64,000 bases of DNA from Bacteroidota bacterium (lineage in GTDB: Bacteria > Bacteroidota > Ignavibacteria > Palsa-1295): positions 1 through 64,000 of the forward strand of contig JAUZNX010000013.1 in assembly GCA_030706745.1 (NCBI GenBank), read 5' to 3'. The notes below the pieces were generated by a model. The model made no database searches. It was not told the origin of the DNA and worked only from the letters and a program-made list of their open reading frames with translations. Position 1 is the stretch's first letter; the number at the start of each line of letters is the position of its first letter. The translations under genes were made by a program, and so were the position numbers. Positions 24,472-33,868 of the stretch are shown piece after piece.

Positions 24472-27400
24472 ATGAAGTTCTTTCGACTTGTTGTTCGGGC
24501 GATTCTTCGATTCGTGCGCGCCATGCGCGGCATGAGTTCGTTGTCGTGGCATAGGTTGAAGGACCAACTCGCTCCGGCTCCCCGGCTTTTTGTACGAATT
24601 GTTCGGATCGTTGCGATTCTTTCGGCGCTCAGTTGGGCCGCCTGGTTCGGCCTTCGGCTTGGTGGCCTCGATCAAAGTCAGGATGTCTGGACACCTGGCG
24701 AAGTAGCCAGTGCAAGCCGCAGCCGCCTCGGCGCAATCTCCGCAGCGCTCGACACCGTTCGCGATCGTCTTGCGGCAGATCCGGCGATTCAGCATTTCAC
24801 GGTCCAGCATTCCACCCAGGAGTTATTTGCCCTTCTCCGGCAACGGGACTCGGTCTATGCCGCTCATCTGCCGGACTCTGCTCTGACGGTATCCACGTCG
24901 GAGGGATATCGTGTGGCCGATCATGGATCGGCGATCTATTCGGCCGATGGCCGGCTGCTTGCCTGGTATACCTCGCGCTCCGTGACATTTGGGTTCGATA
25001 CTCTTCTGACCGGCGAGGCATTACTTGCAAATCGAGACCGCGGTATCTTCCTCGAGAGCGAGCCAATATATGCATATTTGACTGCCGTCCGCAAACTTGT
25101 CTCTCATGAAGGTGTCCTCGAAGGATACATTGAGACGAAACGACTCATTGCGACGAAGGAGCCGGTAGGCGGTCCGCGGGACGCGACGTTTTTGGGAGGC
25201 CTGCGAGATGCCCCTCATCGCGAAGTGCAGGTCCATTTCGGCGGTGTGCCTGGCCGGTTGCGTTCAAATGCAGAATGGACCAGAGTCGATCTTTTTGCGG
25301 ACCCGAGTGATCCAGCCAGCTTTGTCGGGAATCTGGAAATCGCAAATCGAGTGACAAACGATCAATCTGATCTCTCGATTTGGTTGAACGTGCTATGGAG
25401 GCTAGGGACGACGCTCGTACTTATTGGGTGTTTGATTTGGTTGCTCGTAGCGATCGCAGAACCAACCGAGCCGACTCCCAATGACCGCTCCGGAATACCC
25501 AGGCCGGACGGAATGATTGAGGATCGGCCTGTATCCGCTCGGGTCTGGTTCTCGCTTATTGTCATCGGCTCGATCACGCTCGTGCGAATTCTTGTCGCCC
25601 GGCTCGGCGGTCTCAGTATGCTCGTGGGTGCTGCATATCGAAACCCGGCAGATTTCACATCAGACTACGGATACGGTATTGCCCATAATCCGTTCGAGCT
25701 GTTTGTCACATCTGTCTTTGCAACCGCAGCTGCGGTCATGTTCTGGATTGTGTGGATGCCGCGCGAACCATTAGTGCGCGATGAATCTAAACAGAAATAT
25801 TTTGCATCCCTTGGTCCAAGGAAGATTATCGGGTTGATCGGCTTTATGTCTGTTGCCGTCTTTGCCTCGCAACTTCTTGCCGATGGCGTGAGCTCGACCG
25901 TGGAAGCGATCGTCATGGGTGGTCCATTGCGATACATGACAGTGAAGCAGGTGCTCCCGGCGCCGGGGATGCTCCTGATGTTGCTTTCCTTCCTTGGTCT
26001 TGGTGTTGCCTTTTTGTTCCTCACTTCTTTGCTTCTGACGTTTGCTCTGCGCTCGGCGATCTCACTACTCTCTCGGCGACTCTCCGTTCTTACGCGCATC
26101 ATCTTTGGTAGTCTTTTGCTCGCGGTTCTCATGCTGGGTGCAGTCTTTGCGGGAGATCTCATTTCGCTTTCGGAAATTAGTCTTCTCTACCGTTCATCGC
26201 TTGCTGCGCTCGCGTTTATCGTGAGTCTTTCTGTCATCACCATCGACGCCCTTTCGCCCGACACAGCCCAAGGTGATTCATCCTTTCTATACAAGCTGCC
26301 GCGTTCCAGCCGGTCCATTCTTTTTATTTTGGCGATCTCCACGCTGATCATGAGTCCGCTCATCGCTTCGAAGCAACTCGAGGCCGACAAACTGGTAGCG
26401 GAGCGAATGGTCCGTGAAAATGCGGAAGTTAGTACGACGGAGTTAGCGGGTGCATCAGCACGCATTCTGTTGGCGGCACGCGATCGACTGAACGATTGGA
26501 GACAGTCGGGTCGCGATACCGCCGCTTTGAGAGAATATGCCTTCTTGATTTGGCTCGATGGCGCCAAATCCCACCCGGCATGGGAGGCGGCCATTAATGT
26601 GACTAGTGAGGCACACCCATCTGCCGTGATCTCGCATTTTGCCACGCTGGGCGCGGCTTCGGAGATGCGACGCATCGGCCCCATTCTGGATTCTGAAGTC
26701 CGTCTGACCTCCGCGCGAGATAGTGGTTCTGAGACCACCGTTCGGATTGTTCCATGTCTTACGAGTTCATGCGCCCCCGTTGCAGCTGGAGTTCTGCGAT
26801 ACAGCGATACGCTTGGAGGTCCATCGCAGCAAAATGCTTCGCATGGGACCAGACTTCTTGTTTCAGTTGCCCTGTGGAGCGATCTTCCAGTGCTCGTTAA
26901 GCCGGCGTCTCAACTCCAAGTAATCGCGTCTCCTGCGTTTGGCGTGCGTGGCGGCTCCTCGGTCGTCTCCGATCCGATGGCTGACGGAAGTTTTGTCATT
27001 GCAGAATATCGTCCAAATGCCCGCCGCATCACAAATGCACCCTGGCTGGATGTGCCTTCAGCACTTCCACTTTGGACGGTCCGGGCCTTGCGGCATGTTA
27101 CGAGTTTCTGGCGATCGATAGCCTTCGGTGGCGATCGGTTTCAGACGCTCTTTTATCGCGTGCCGATGAGCGATGCGATCATCACCGTCAGCACGCCGGA
27201 GCCGACTTTTAGCCGCACACTCGAGTTCGCCCTGCGTTTGAATGCGATCGGTCTCATTTATGGAGCTTTCATTGTCCTCGTCCTTTTGGTGGCCCGACAA
27301 GTAGCAACTCGACGTATTCGGTTTACCCTCCGCTTTCGCGATCGTATCTTCTTGATTGTATTGCTGATTTCTCTTGTGCCACTCGTCGTGGTGACCAATG

Positions 27401-28791
27401 TGACACGGACGTTGCTCAGCGAGCGGGCGCAATCCGAAGAGCAGGACCGCCTCGCACGCGACGCTTCCGTCATTAAGGATCGGATCGCCCGCGTGTTCGA
27501 AGCGCCCTCGTCGTCCGAATCTGGAACTCGCAATCGTGACCTACAAATTGAAGTTGAAAATCTCTCACAGATTATTGGCCGGGATTTCAGTGTGTTTGAT
27601 CCCGCGGGCCGGCTTCGAGCGAGCAGTCGTCCAGAGTTGTATGAATCATCATTATTGGCGAGTACCCTTGGTTCGCGCGCCATCGAGGAGGTCGCGCTTG
27701 GAGAACGGACGTTCTTCACTGAACCCGTCCGGCTCGGAAGGGAGACATATGAAGTCGGATATCAGCCGGTGACCTCAACGACAGGTTCGAAGCTTCTGGC
27801 GGTACTGAGTCTGGCGACAATGAATGAGGCAGTGCGGATCGATGCCCAAGTTGCCCGCACGACGAGTTTTGTGTATGGAATCTTTGCCGCTCTCGGCTTA
27901 GTCCTATTGGGCATTGGAGCGCTCTTTGCCGCAAGAGTCGCATCGCCGATTTTGGAGTTAATTCACGCGACCGAACGCGTCGCTCGCGGCAAATTACAGA
28001 CTTCGATTCCTGTCACGAGGGATGATGAAATTGGGGAGCTGATGCAGTCATTCAACGAAATGACCCACGAACTCGAAAAGAGCCGAGAAATCGTGGCACA
28101 GACGGAGCGTGAATTAGCGTGGAAGGAAATGGCCCGGCAGGTGGCACATGAGATCAAGAATCCACTGACCCCCATGAAACTCTCCGTTCAGCATCTGGAG
28201 CACGCTCATGAGGCAAAGGATCCCAATTTCAACTCGATCTTTCGCCGTGTGATTCGGACGCTTCGTGAGCAGATCGACGTACTTACGCGCATAGCCACCG
28301 AATTTTCACGCTTCGGAGCGATGCCGCGCCGAAAATGGGGACCTGTCAATCTTCGTCGTGTTTGCGAGAGTGCTGTCGCCCTGTTCGATTCTGAACGCAG
28401 CCGAATTCGGTTTATTATTGATGTCCCGAAGAATCTCCCACTTCTCCATTCGGACGAAGATGAGCTTCGCCGTGCATTTGTCAATCTTCTCAGAAATGCG
28501 GTCCAGGCGATCGAAGGGTGGGGGATTGTGGTGATTCGGGCGGCTGAAGCTGAAGGGATGATCCACGTCAAGCTTCGGGATACGGGATTTGGCATGTCCG
28601 AAGAGACACTCAAGCGAGCTTTTGACCCCAATTTTTCCACGAAGACCAGTGGGATGGGGCTCGGCCTTGCCCTTGTGAAAAAGACAATTACTGATATGTC
28701 AGGATCTATTCGGGTGGAAAGTGAACCGGGCCATGGAACAGTTTTCCATATAGACCTTCCTGCTCGAGGCTACATCGAAGAGAGTGAATAG
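24472..28791 (+). CDS. Large NtrY-like membrane sensor histidine kinase
   Basis: A 1439-residue kinase, far larger than typical NtrY (about 750). The first membrane helix (IVRIVAILSALSWAAWFGL) is followed by a soluble, probably periplasmic stretch (about 65-300). About eight further hydrophobic helices span 305-635, then a second soluble stretch (about 640-915), helices near 920-975, a sensor-like region, a last helix and a HAMP domain (about 1150-1205, VASPILELIHATERVARGKL). The dimerisation/phosphoacceptor box ARQVAHEIKNPLTPMKLSVQ has His at about 1226, and the ATPase has LLRNAVQAI, DTGFGMS and GMGLGLALVKK. The EIKNPLTPMK box is characteristic of the NtrY family, linked to nitrogen or redox sensing. 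No response regulator is adjacent, so the partner is unknown. Confidence 0.88.
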   Translation: MKFFRLVVRAILRFVRAMRGMSSLSWHRLKDQLAPAPRLFVRIVRIVAILSALSWAAWFGLRLGGLDQSQDVWTPGEVASASRSRLGAISAALDTVRDRLAADPAIQHFTVQHSTQELFALLRQRDSVYAAHLPDSALTVSTSEGYRVADHGSAIYSADGRLLAWYTSRSVTFGFDTLLTGEALLANRDRGIFLESEPIYAYLTAVRKLVSHEGVLEGYIETKRLIATKEPVGGPRDATFLGGLRDAPHREVQVHFGGVPGRLRSNAEWTRVDLFADPSDPASFVGNLEIANRVTNDQSDLSIWLNVLWRLGTTLVLIGCLIWLLVAIAEPTEPTPNDRSGIPRPDGMIEDRPVSARVWFSLIVIGSITLVRILVARLGGLSMLVGAAYRNPADFTSDYGYGIAHNPFELFVTSVFATAAAVMFWIVWMPREPLVRDESKQKYFASLGPRKIIGLIGFMSVAVFASQLLADGVSSTVEAIVMGGPLRYMTVKQVLPAPGMLLMLLSFLGLGVAFLFLTSLLLTFALRSAISLLSRRLSVLTRIIFGSLLLAVLMLGAVFAGDLISLSEISLLYRSSLAALAFIVSLSVITIDALSPDTAQGDSSFLYKLPRSSRSILFILAISTLIMSPLIASKQLEADKLVAERMVRENAEVSTTELAGASARILLAARDRLNDWRQSGRDTAALREYAFLIWLDGAKSHPAWEAAINVTSEAHPSAVISHFATLGAASEMRRIGPILDSEVRLTSARDSGSETTVRIVPCLTSSCAPVAAGVLRYSDTLGGPSQQNASHGTRLLVSVALWSDLPVLVKPASQLQVIASPAFGVRGGSSVVSDPMADGSFVIAEYRPNARRITNAPWLDVPSALPLWTVRALRHVTSFWRSIAFGGDRFQTLFYRVPMSDAIITVSTPEPTFSRTLEFALRLNAIGLIYGAFIVLVLLVARQVATRRIRFTLRFRDRIFLIVLLISLVPLVVVTNVTRTLLSERAQSEEQDRLARDASVIKDRIARVFEAPSSSESGTRNRDLQIEVENLSQIIGRDFSVFDPAGRLRASSRPELYESSLLASTLGSRAIEEVALGERTFFTEPVRLGRETYEVGYQPVTSTTGSKLLAVLSLATMNEAVRIDAQVARTTSFVYGIFAALGLVLLGIGALFAARVASPILELIHATERVARGKLQTSIPVTRDDEIGELMQSFNEMTHELEKSREIVAQTERELAWKEMARQVAHEIKNPLTPMKLSVQHLEHAHEAKDPNFNSIFRRVIRTLREQIDVLTRIATEFSRFGAMPRRKWGPVNLRRVCESAVALFDSERSRIRFIIDVPKNLPLLHSDEDELRRAFVNLLRNAVQAIEGWGIVVIRAAEAEGMIHVKLRDTGFGMSEETLKRAFDPNFSTKTSGMGLGLALVKKTITDMSGSIRVESEPGHGTVFHIDLPARGYIEESE

Positions 28792-29103
28792 CGATTTTGG
28801 CAGTTCCGCGAGACCAATTAAAATAAAACTCAAAAAAATATCCGTGGCGACTGTTACCTTTTGGAGGTTCATTGGTCTTCTATAGTGGCATGGGCTGTTC
28901 GATAACCTCTTATAGCAGGTGCTGAAAAACCGAATTTCGTGGGTGCGGTCGAAAAATGTGTTATTTTTACAGTGATACATCCGAGACCAGACTGTGAAAG
29001 AGGGATAAGCCGTGCGGTTAATCCGAAGGCCGTCCTCTTTTGGAGTGTTGCTACTTGCTTATTATCAGCATTCATTTTAACCAATCACTAACCTAAGACA
29101 ACG
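28792..29103. other. 312-base leader/intergenic region before the T9SS cargo gene
   Basis: It contains an AT-rich stretch near 28965-28975 (TATTTTTA, one mismatch to TAnnTTTG) that could be the promoter, and the hairpin listed at 28997-29040. No gene is apparent. Confidence 0.5.
28997..29040 (+). ncRNA. Structured hairpin in the putative 5' leader
   Basis: A nested stem: AAAGAGG (28997-29003) with CCTCTTT (29034-29040), GCC (29009-29011) with GGC (29028-29030), and CGG (29015-29017) with CCG (29023-29025) around TTAAT. It ends 63 bases before the ATG. It could be a leader control element or a weak terminator; it matches no riboswitch I know. Confidence 0.3.
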
Positions 29104-32100
29104 ATGAGACGTGTTTACTACGTGTCCGTTCTTGTGTGCTTATCGGTGCTCGCTCTCTTGAGCATCGCTCCGCGCGCTGGGGCACAATCGAAGGACCGTC
29201 GCGGTGAACCGAATAATCTGGCGACCGGCTACTTTGTGGTCGATTCGGACGATAATTCGCCGACGCCGTGGAGGCCCAATTATTTCTTCGTCGATACCAC
29301 GTTCAATCCGATCGAGTGGTTTCGCGTAGCGACCGGTCCGCAGCAACTTGCACGGCCTGGGACGTTCTTCTTCAATCCGACCTATACGATTGGAGCGGCC
29401 AATTACGATAGCTCTAATGATGCTATGGCCGGCCCGATTCCGTTAGCAATGGGGCAGCATTGGAATTTTTACGGACAGAATTATGACAGCATCTACGTCT
29501 CATCGAATGGATTTATCGGCTTTGGCCCGTATTCTAATGCATCGGCAGGATCACCTCCGGCATATTGCCGCGGCTCCAATGTCGATTTCCTGAACAGCGC
29601 CAGTTCTGCGCCGCGCGATATTATCGCCGGGCTCTGGGCTGATCTCGATATGCGTCACGGCGGAAGATATGACACAACCCTCGTGTATTATCGGACTTCG
29701 ACTTCGCTCGATACGTTCTACATGAATTGCTATAATTTCCGCTTGCGTCCGGCTAGCCCAAATAATTTCGCTCCGGCTGGTTTCACTTATCCCGGCGCTG
29801 ATAGAATCTGGATTCAGAAATTCCAGTATGTTCTCGCCAATACGGATTCCAGCATCCAAATCAACTACGGACGTTTCATTGGCTCAATCAATGGATTCCC
29901 TCCGACCTTAGCATACCGACTTTTCCAGAACAATGTATCCATCGGTATGGTCAACGAAACGGGCGCACAATCCACGTCCGTCCTCTATGGCCGAGCGGCC
30001 CGCTGGGATGCGAACAAGAACATTACGTGCAAGAGCTGCAACAAGGACTTCCGCCAGAATGGCCAATGGGCTCTGAAATTCCGCCGTTGGCATGATGCGG
30101 TGCGAGCAGTTTCGGTTGACTACCCGCCCAGGAACTATGAAATTTGCCTCGGTGCCGCAGTAACGCCCAAGGCGACGTATGTCGATGTCGATCCAAATGC
30201 GGCAGACATCCATGATTTCAAGGCGAGATTCCAGATTCGCAATGTTGTCACGGGTATCATTACCTATAGCCGTGTTGCAATCGTCGATACGACCCCGACG
30301 ATTCCTAAGCAGATCACATTCCTGCCGTACGCAACGAACCCGAACATCCTCAGCCAGCTCGGGACGTTCAATGCTTGCGCCGTCGCAACAACGTTCGACT
30401 CCGTTGACAACAACATCGGTGACCAGTGGCCATTTGATGACACGGTCTGCATTCGTATCTTCGGTGTTCGCAGAACGACTCAGCCATACCGCGATCCTTC
30501 GAACAACTACAGCAAGACACTCTCTGCTGATATTCCTGACCAGACATTATGGATTTCTGTCGGAGCGCAGGTGGTTGAAGGTGAATCTCAAACTTGGGAT
30601 CCGCCACCACCACGCGATCTGACCGGTGGCGGTTATGGGGCCGATGGCTTCCAATCCCCTGTCATTCAATTGGACCGCCTTGACGTTGATGGAAATACAT
30701 ACAGCGGCAATGGCGTTGGCGATACACTCATGAGTTTCCCAATAAATCTGTTGGGGCAAACCAGGGCGAATTTCATGTTCGATTTCCAACGCTCGGGACG
30801 CATCGCTTACCCATGGCTCTATGACGGTGATGTCATGCTCGGTGCAGAGCAGAGTGTCGTTAATATCCAGGGTAATAAGGTTCGGACTGGAGACTCGATG
30901 GTAATTGAGTTCAAACAACCAAATCAACCTGGCTGCAATCCCTCACCCAGCGGTTGGACCTATATTACGGCAATCGATGGTGGACATGACTTCGAATTCC
31001 AGAAGTTCTTCATGGCAATGACACCGACAAACGCCACGATACAGATTACTGGATTCCCGAATGTGATCATTCCAACTGCGAACTACTTCACTGCAGATTT
31101 TCGCTTCCGCTTCCGTCTGAAGGCCAGCTATAATGGTGCAAATCCGCCCCCGCCTTCTGATGATGCCGATCCGTGGTACATTGATAATCCGACAGTCATC
31201 GTTCCCCGAAAGCCGGAGATCGAAGTCATGTGGATTCGTGTGGTCAGCCCGTATACCAAAATCCCAGCTTCGCAAGCTGTGACGATTCCGGTCTATGTAA
31301 AGATCAAGAATAATTCCACGGACGTTGCCATTCCATTCCCGCTACGGGTGCAGGTCCTCGATCCGAACGGTAATACCGTATATTGGCAGGCCGTCACGGT
31401 GAGCCAATTGGGCGCCGGTCGTGACTCTGTCGTTAAGATGCCGAACTGGAATGCACAGAACGCTACCACCGGCCAGGGGCTTGTCTATACGATCCACGGA
31501 TGGATCGATCAATCGGGCTATCAGCCGGAGACTTCGATCACTGGAACCTACACCAAGTTCGCACTTTGTGTCGAAACTGGCTCGCAGGCGGTGCAGGAGT
31601 TTGCGTATGACAATGCTGGAATTACTCCAGGTATTGGTGCGGGCAATGATATGCCTACACTGACACGGACCACCGGTTCAGGCATTGGATTCAACCAAAA
31701 TAGTGGGACATACGCTGTGAAATTCAAACTTTCACAGAAGGACACTATTTACGGTGCACGCGTATTCTTTGCGGACGCAAACCAAGAAGCTAATGGCATC
31801 CGAATCTCGCTGCTTAATGGCGATCCTTCTTCATGCCAGCCGAATGATACCGTTGTCCAGTCTGGAATTCAATCTACCTTTAATGACGTAAGAAGGGGTG
31901 GAAACTTCAATCAGTTCTGGCCTTACTTCTTCCCGAAGCCGATCGTGGTTCAGGGCGGTGCGGACGCCGGTGCGACACAGGGCGTGTACTGGATTGGTGT
32001 TAGCCAGCTTGGCCTCAACAATATGGAGAATGGCGGCAATATCTCTCGCGGTAGTGCAGTCGTTCGGGTATATGACCCCATCCTGCCTTCTTTGCCACCG

Positions 32101-32955
32101 ATGTATAATAGCCAGTACGGAACGGCTTGGAGCCAATCCGAAAACACCGGCGATATTAGTTGCGTCTGGGCACTTGAGGTAACTGCTGGTAGCCAAACAT
32201 GGGCTCCTTGGACCCCGAGTTCTGGATATTGGCCGACAAACTGCTTCCTTGCTGGCGGCAACTATCAGTTCTGGTGTGGAAGCCCGAACTGGGGTTACAT
32301 GGTCAGTGCCGGTAGTTATACTCCAATGATTCGTCCGATGGTTTCGAAGAGCATCATGTTGCCGATCGAACTCGTCTATCTGCATGGCGAATCGCAGAAT
32401 GGTACTTCCGTCCTGACTTGGGCTACTGCAAGCGAGACGAACAATGATGGTTTCTACATCGAACGCCGCAGTGCTGCGACGCCAGACGACTTCTTTGAGA
32501 AGGTCGGATTTGTTCAGTCAAAGGGCCCCAACAGCTCGACGCAGACAGGTTACGGCTGGATTGACCACGATGTCAAGCCTGGTACGTACACGTACCGTCT
32601 CGAGCAGTTGGATCTTAACGGTGCGTTGCATGCGACCAATTCGGTCGAAGTGACCATTGATCCTACGAAGGAGTTCAGCCTTTCGCAGAACTACCCGAAT
32701 CCCTTCATGCCGGTTAATGGCTCAACCGACTTGAGCTATACGATTCCGACTGCCGCGCCGACGACACTCGTAATCTATAATCAGCTTGGCGAAACGGTGC
32801 GTACGCTGGTTGCGACTGATCAAGATGCTGGTTCACACACAGCAGAGTGGAATGGTAAGGACAATGGCGGCAACGATGTCGCGGCTGGTTCTTACATCTG
32901 CAAGCTGGTCAGTGGCGAGCATAGTGCATCAATCAAGATGACTGTTACGAAGTAG
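29104..32955 (+). CDS. Large T9SS-secreted extracellular protein
   Basis: A 1283-residue protein with signal peptide MRRVYYVSVLVCLSVLALLS (cut after GAQ). Residues about 110-300 show a nidogen-like arrangement (YDSIYVSSNGFIGFGPYS ... IIAGLWADLDMRHGG ... FQYVLANTDSSIQINYG), often seen in surface proteins that begin with a beta-sandwich module. The middle has jelly-roll-like regions (for example HDFEFQKFFMAM ... WYIDNPTVIVPRKPEIEVMW). Before the end comes the fibronectin-like segment ELVYLHGESQNGTSVLTWAT ... GFYIERRSA, and then a classical T9SS type A sorting domain (FSLSQNYPNPFMP ... GSYICKLVSG). An extracellular structural or adhesive role is likely; no catalytic motif is visible. It is monocistronic with a terminator 24 bases after the stop. 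Confidence 0.88.
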   Translation: MRRVYYVSVLVCLSVLALLSIAPRAGAQSKDRRGEPNNLATGYFVVDSDDNSPTPWRPNYFFVDTTFNPIEWFRVATGPQQLARPGTFFFNPTYTIGAANYDSSNDAMAGPIPLAMGQHWNFYGQNYDSIYVSSNGFIGFGPYSNASAGSPPAYCRGSNVDFLNSASSAPRDIIAGLWADLDMRHGGRYDTTLVYYRTSTSLDTFYMNCYNFRLRPASPNNFAPAGFTYPGADRIWIQKFQYVLANTDSSIQINYGRFIGSINGFPPTLAYRLFQNNVSIGMVNETGAQSTSVLYGRAARWDANKNITCKSCNKDFRQNGQWALKFRRWHDAVRAVSVDYPPRNYEICLGAAVTPKATYVDVDPNAADIHDFKARFQIRNVVTGIITYSRVAIVDTTPTIPKQITFLPYATNPNILSQLGTFNACAVATTFDSVDNNIGDQWPFDDTVCIRIFGVRRTTQPYRDPSNNYSKTLSADIPDQTLWISVGAQVVEGESQTWDPPPPRDLTGGGYGADGFQSPVIQLDRLDVDGNTYSGNGVGDTLMSFPINLLGQTRANFMFDFQRSGRIAYPWLYDGDVMLGAEQSVVNIQGNKVRTGDSMVIEFKQPNQPGCNPSPSGWTYITAIDGGHDFEFQKFFMAMTPTNATIQITGFPNVIIPTANYFTADFRFRFRLKASYNGANPPPPSDDADPWYIDNPTVIVPRKPEIEVMWIRVVSPYTKIPASQAVTIPVYVKIKNNSTDVAIPFPLRVQVLDPNGNTVYWQAVTVSQLGAGRDSVVKMPNWNAQNATTGQGLVYTIHGWIDQSGYQPETSITGTYTKFALCVETGSQAVQEFAYDNAGITPGIGAGNDMPTLTRTTGSGIGFNQNSGTYAVKFKLSQKDTIYGARVFFADANQEANGIRISLLNGDPSSCQPNDTVVQSGIQSTFNDVRRGGNFNQFWPYFFPKPIVVQGGADAGATQGVYWIGVSQLGLNNMENGGNISRGSAVVRVYDPILPSLPPMYNSQYGTAWSQSENTGDISCVWALEVTAGSQTWAPWTPSSGYWPTNCFLAGGNYQFWCGSPNWGYMVSAGSYTPMIRPMVSKSIMLPIELVYLHGESQNGTSVLTWATASETNNDGFYIERRSAATPDDFFEKVGFVQSKGPNSSTQTGYGWIDHDVKPGTYTYRLEQLDLNGALHATNSVEVTIDPTKEFSLSQNYPNPFMPVNGSTDLSYTIPTAAPTTLVIYNQLGETVRTLVATDQDAGSHTAEWNGKDNGGNDVAAGSYICKLVSGEHSASIKMTVTK

Positions 32956-32978
32956 TTCGCATCGAACTACTCGCAAAG

Positions 32979-33014
32979 AGAAGCCCTCGCCATTGCGGCG
33001 AGGGCTTCTTGTTT
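32979..33014 (+). terminator. Strong, probably bidirectional terminator
   Basis: A 13-bp perfect stem, AGAAGCCCTCGCC (32979-32991) with GGCGAGGGCTTCT (32997-33009), is followed by TGTTT. It sits between the convergent T9SS gene and lpxA; a smaller hairpin (GTAGTTCG/CGAACTAC) precedes it. Confidence 0.88.
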
Positions 33015-33049
33015 ATTGGGTCGAAAAATGGATGTTGGCGTACCTGCGC

Positions 33050-33865
33050 CTATGCGGCGCCAATAATGCCGCGCTTCGAAAGGGAAATAAAGCGGAGAAT
33101 CTGCTGGACTTCTGGTATGGCGGACTCCGGACTTTGCTCGATCGATCGCACTGCCGCAGTTACATTGAGGCCACTGTGGTAGAGGGTGAAATAGGATGAC
33201 TTGATCGCCTGAATTGTCTCGCGGGATTTTCCACGGCGTGCTAAACCTATGCGGTTGATTCCGCTAAATCGCGCGCCGCCGCCGCCAATCAGGGAGAAAG
33301 GAGGCACGTCTTTTCGGACCTCGGCTCCGCCGCCGATCATCGAGAGCGTACCAATCATGCAGAATTGATGGACAAGGCCCCCGCCGCCAATGGTCGCAAG
33401 ATCTTCAACTGTCACGTGACCAGCGAGCTGGGTTGCATTCGAGAGGATCACCCCTTCGCCAACTTTGCAGTCGTGCGCAACATGAGCATACGCCATGATG
33501 AGTGTGCCTCGTCCAATGCGGGTCACGCCATCCAAGGTTCCGGCATTCGTATCGGCTTGATGAATGGTTGCCCGATGGATCGTCGCGAACTCTCGGACGA
33601 CGGAGTCATCGCCTAGTTCTACATAGGTCTTTTCCGTGCCCATGAACTTCAAGTCCTGGGGGACATTGGAGACCACAGCGGCATGGTGAATTTGGCAGCG
33701 TTCGCCAATACGCGCACCATTGCCAAGAAAGACATGATGATGAATTCGCGTACCGCGGCCAATCTCGACGTCGCCTTCGACGATAGCATATGCTCCAATC
33801 TCGACATCGTCAGCGAGCTTGGCCTTAAAATCGACGATTGCCGTCGGATGAATCGTTGTTGCCAT
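33050..33865 (-). CDS. lpxA: Acyl-ACP--UDP-N-acetylglucosamine O-acyltransferase
   Basis: LpxA adds a 3-hydroxyacyl chain from ACP to UDP-GlcNAc, the first step of lipid A synthesis, in the cytoplasm. The 271-residue length is normal. Residues 1 to about 190 are left-handed beta-helix hexapeptide repeats (VEIGAYAIVEGDVEIGRGTRI), with the catalytic His in MAYAHVAHDCKVGEGV (about 125) and the RIGRGTLIMAY segment. The C-terminal helical part holds NRIGLARRGKSRETIQAIK. It begins three bases after the stop of lpxC-fabZ, so the two are co-transcribed, the usual order in Bacteroidota and relatives. The convergent neighbour is separated by a strong terminator. Confidence 0.96.
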   Translation of the reverse strand: MATTIHPTAIVDFKAKLADDVEIGAYAIVEGDVEIGRGTRIHHHVFLGNGARIGERCQIHHAAVVSNVPQDLKFMGTEKTYVELGDDSVVREFATIHRATIHQADTNAGTLDGVTRIGRGTLIMAYAHVAHDCKVGEGVILSNATQLAGHVTVEDLATIGGGGLVHQFCMIGTLSMIGGGAEVRKDVPPFSLIGGGGARFSGINRIGLARRGKSRETIQAIKSSYFTLYHSGLNVTAAVRSIEQSPESAIPEVQQILRFISLSKRGIIGAA

Positions 33866-33868
33866 ATC

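Noticed and set aside
18807-24472. A defence island made of RecQ, type I restriction and the kinase
   Set aside because: Only the hsd genes are clearly defensive. RecQ is tied to the sugar operon, and the kinase has no defence-type domain.
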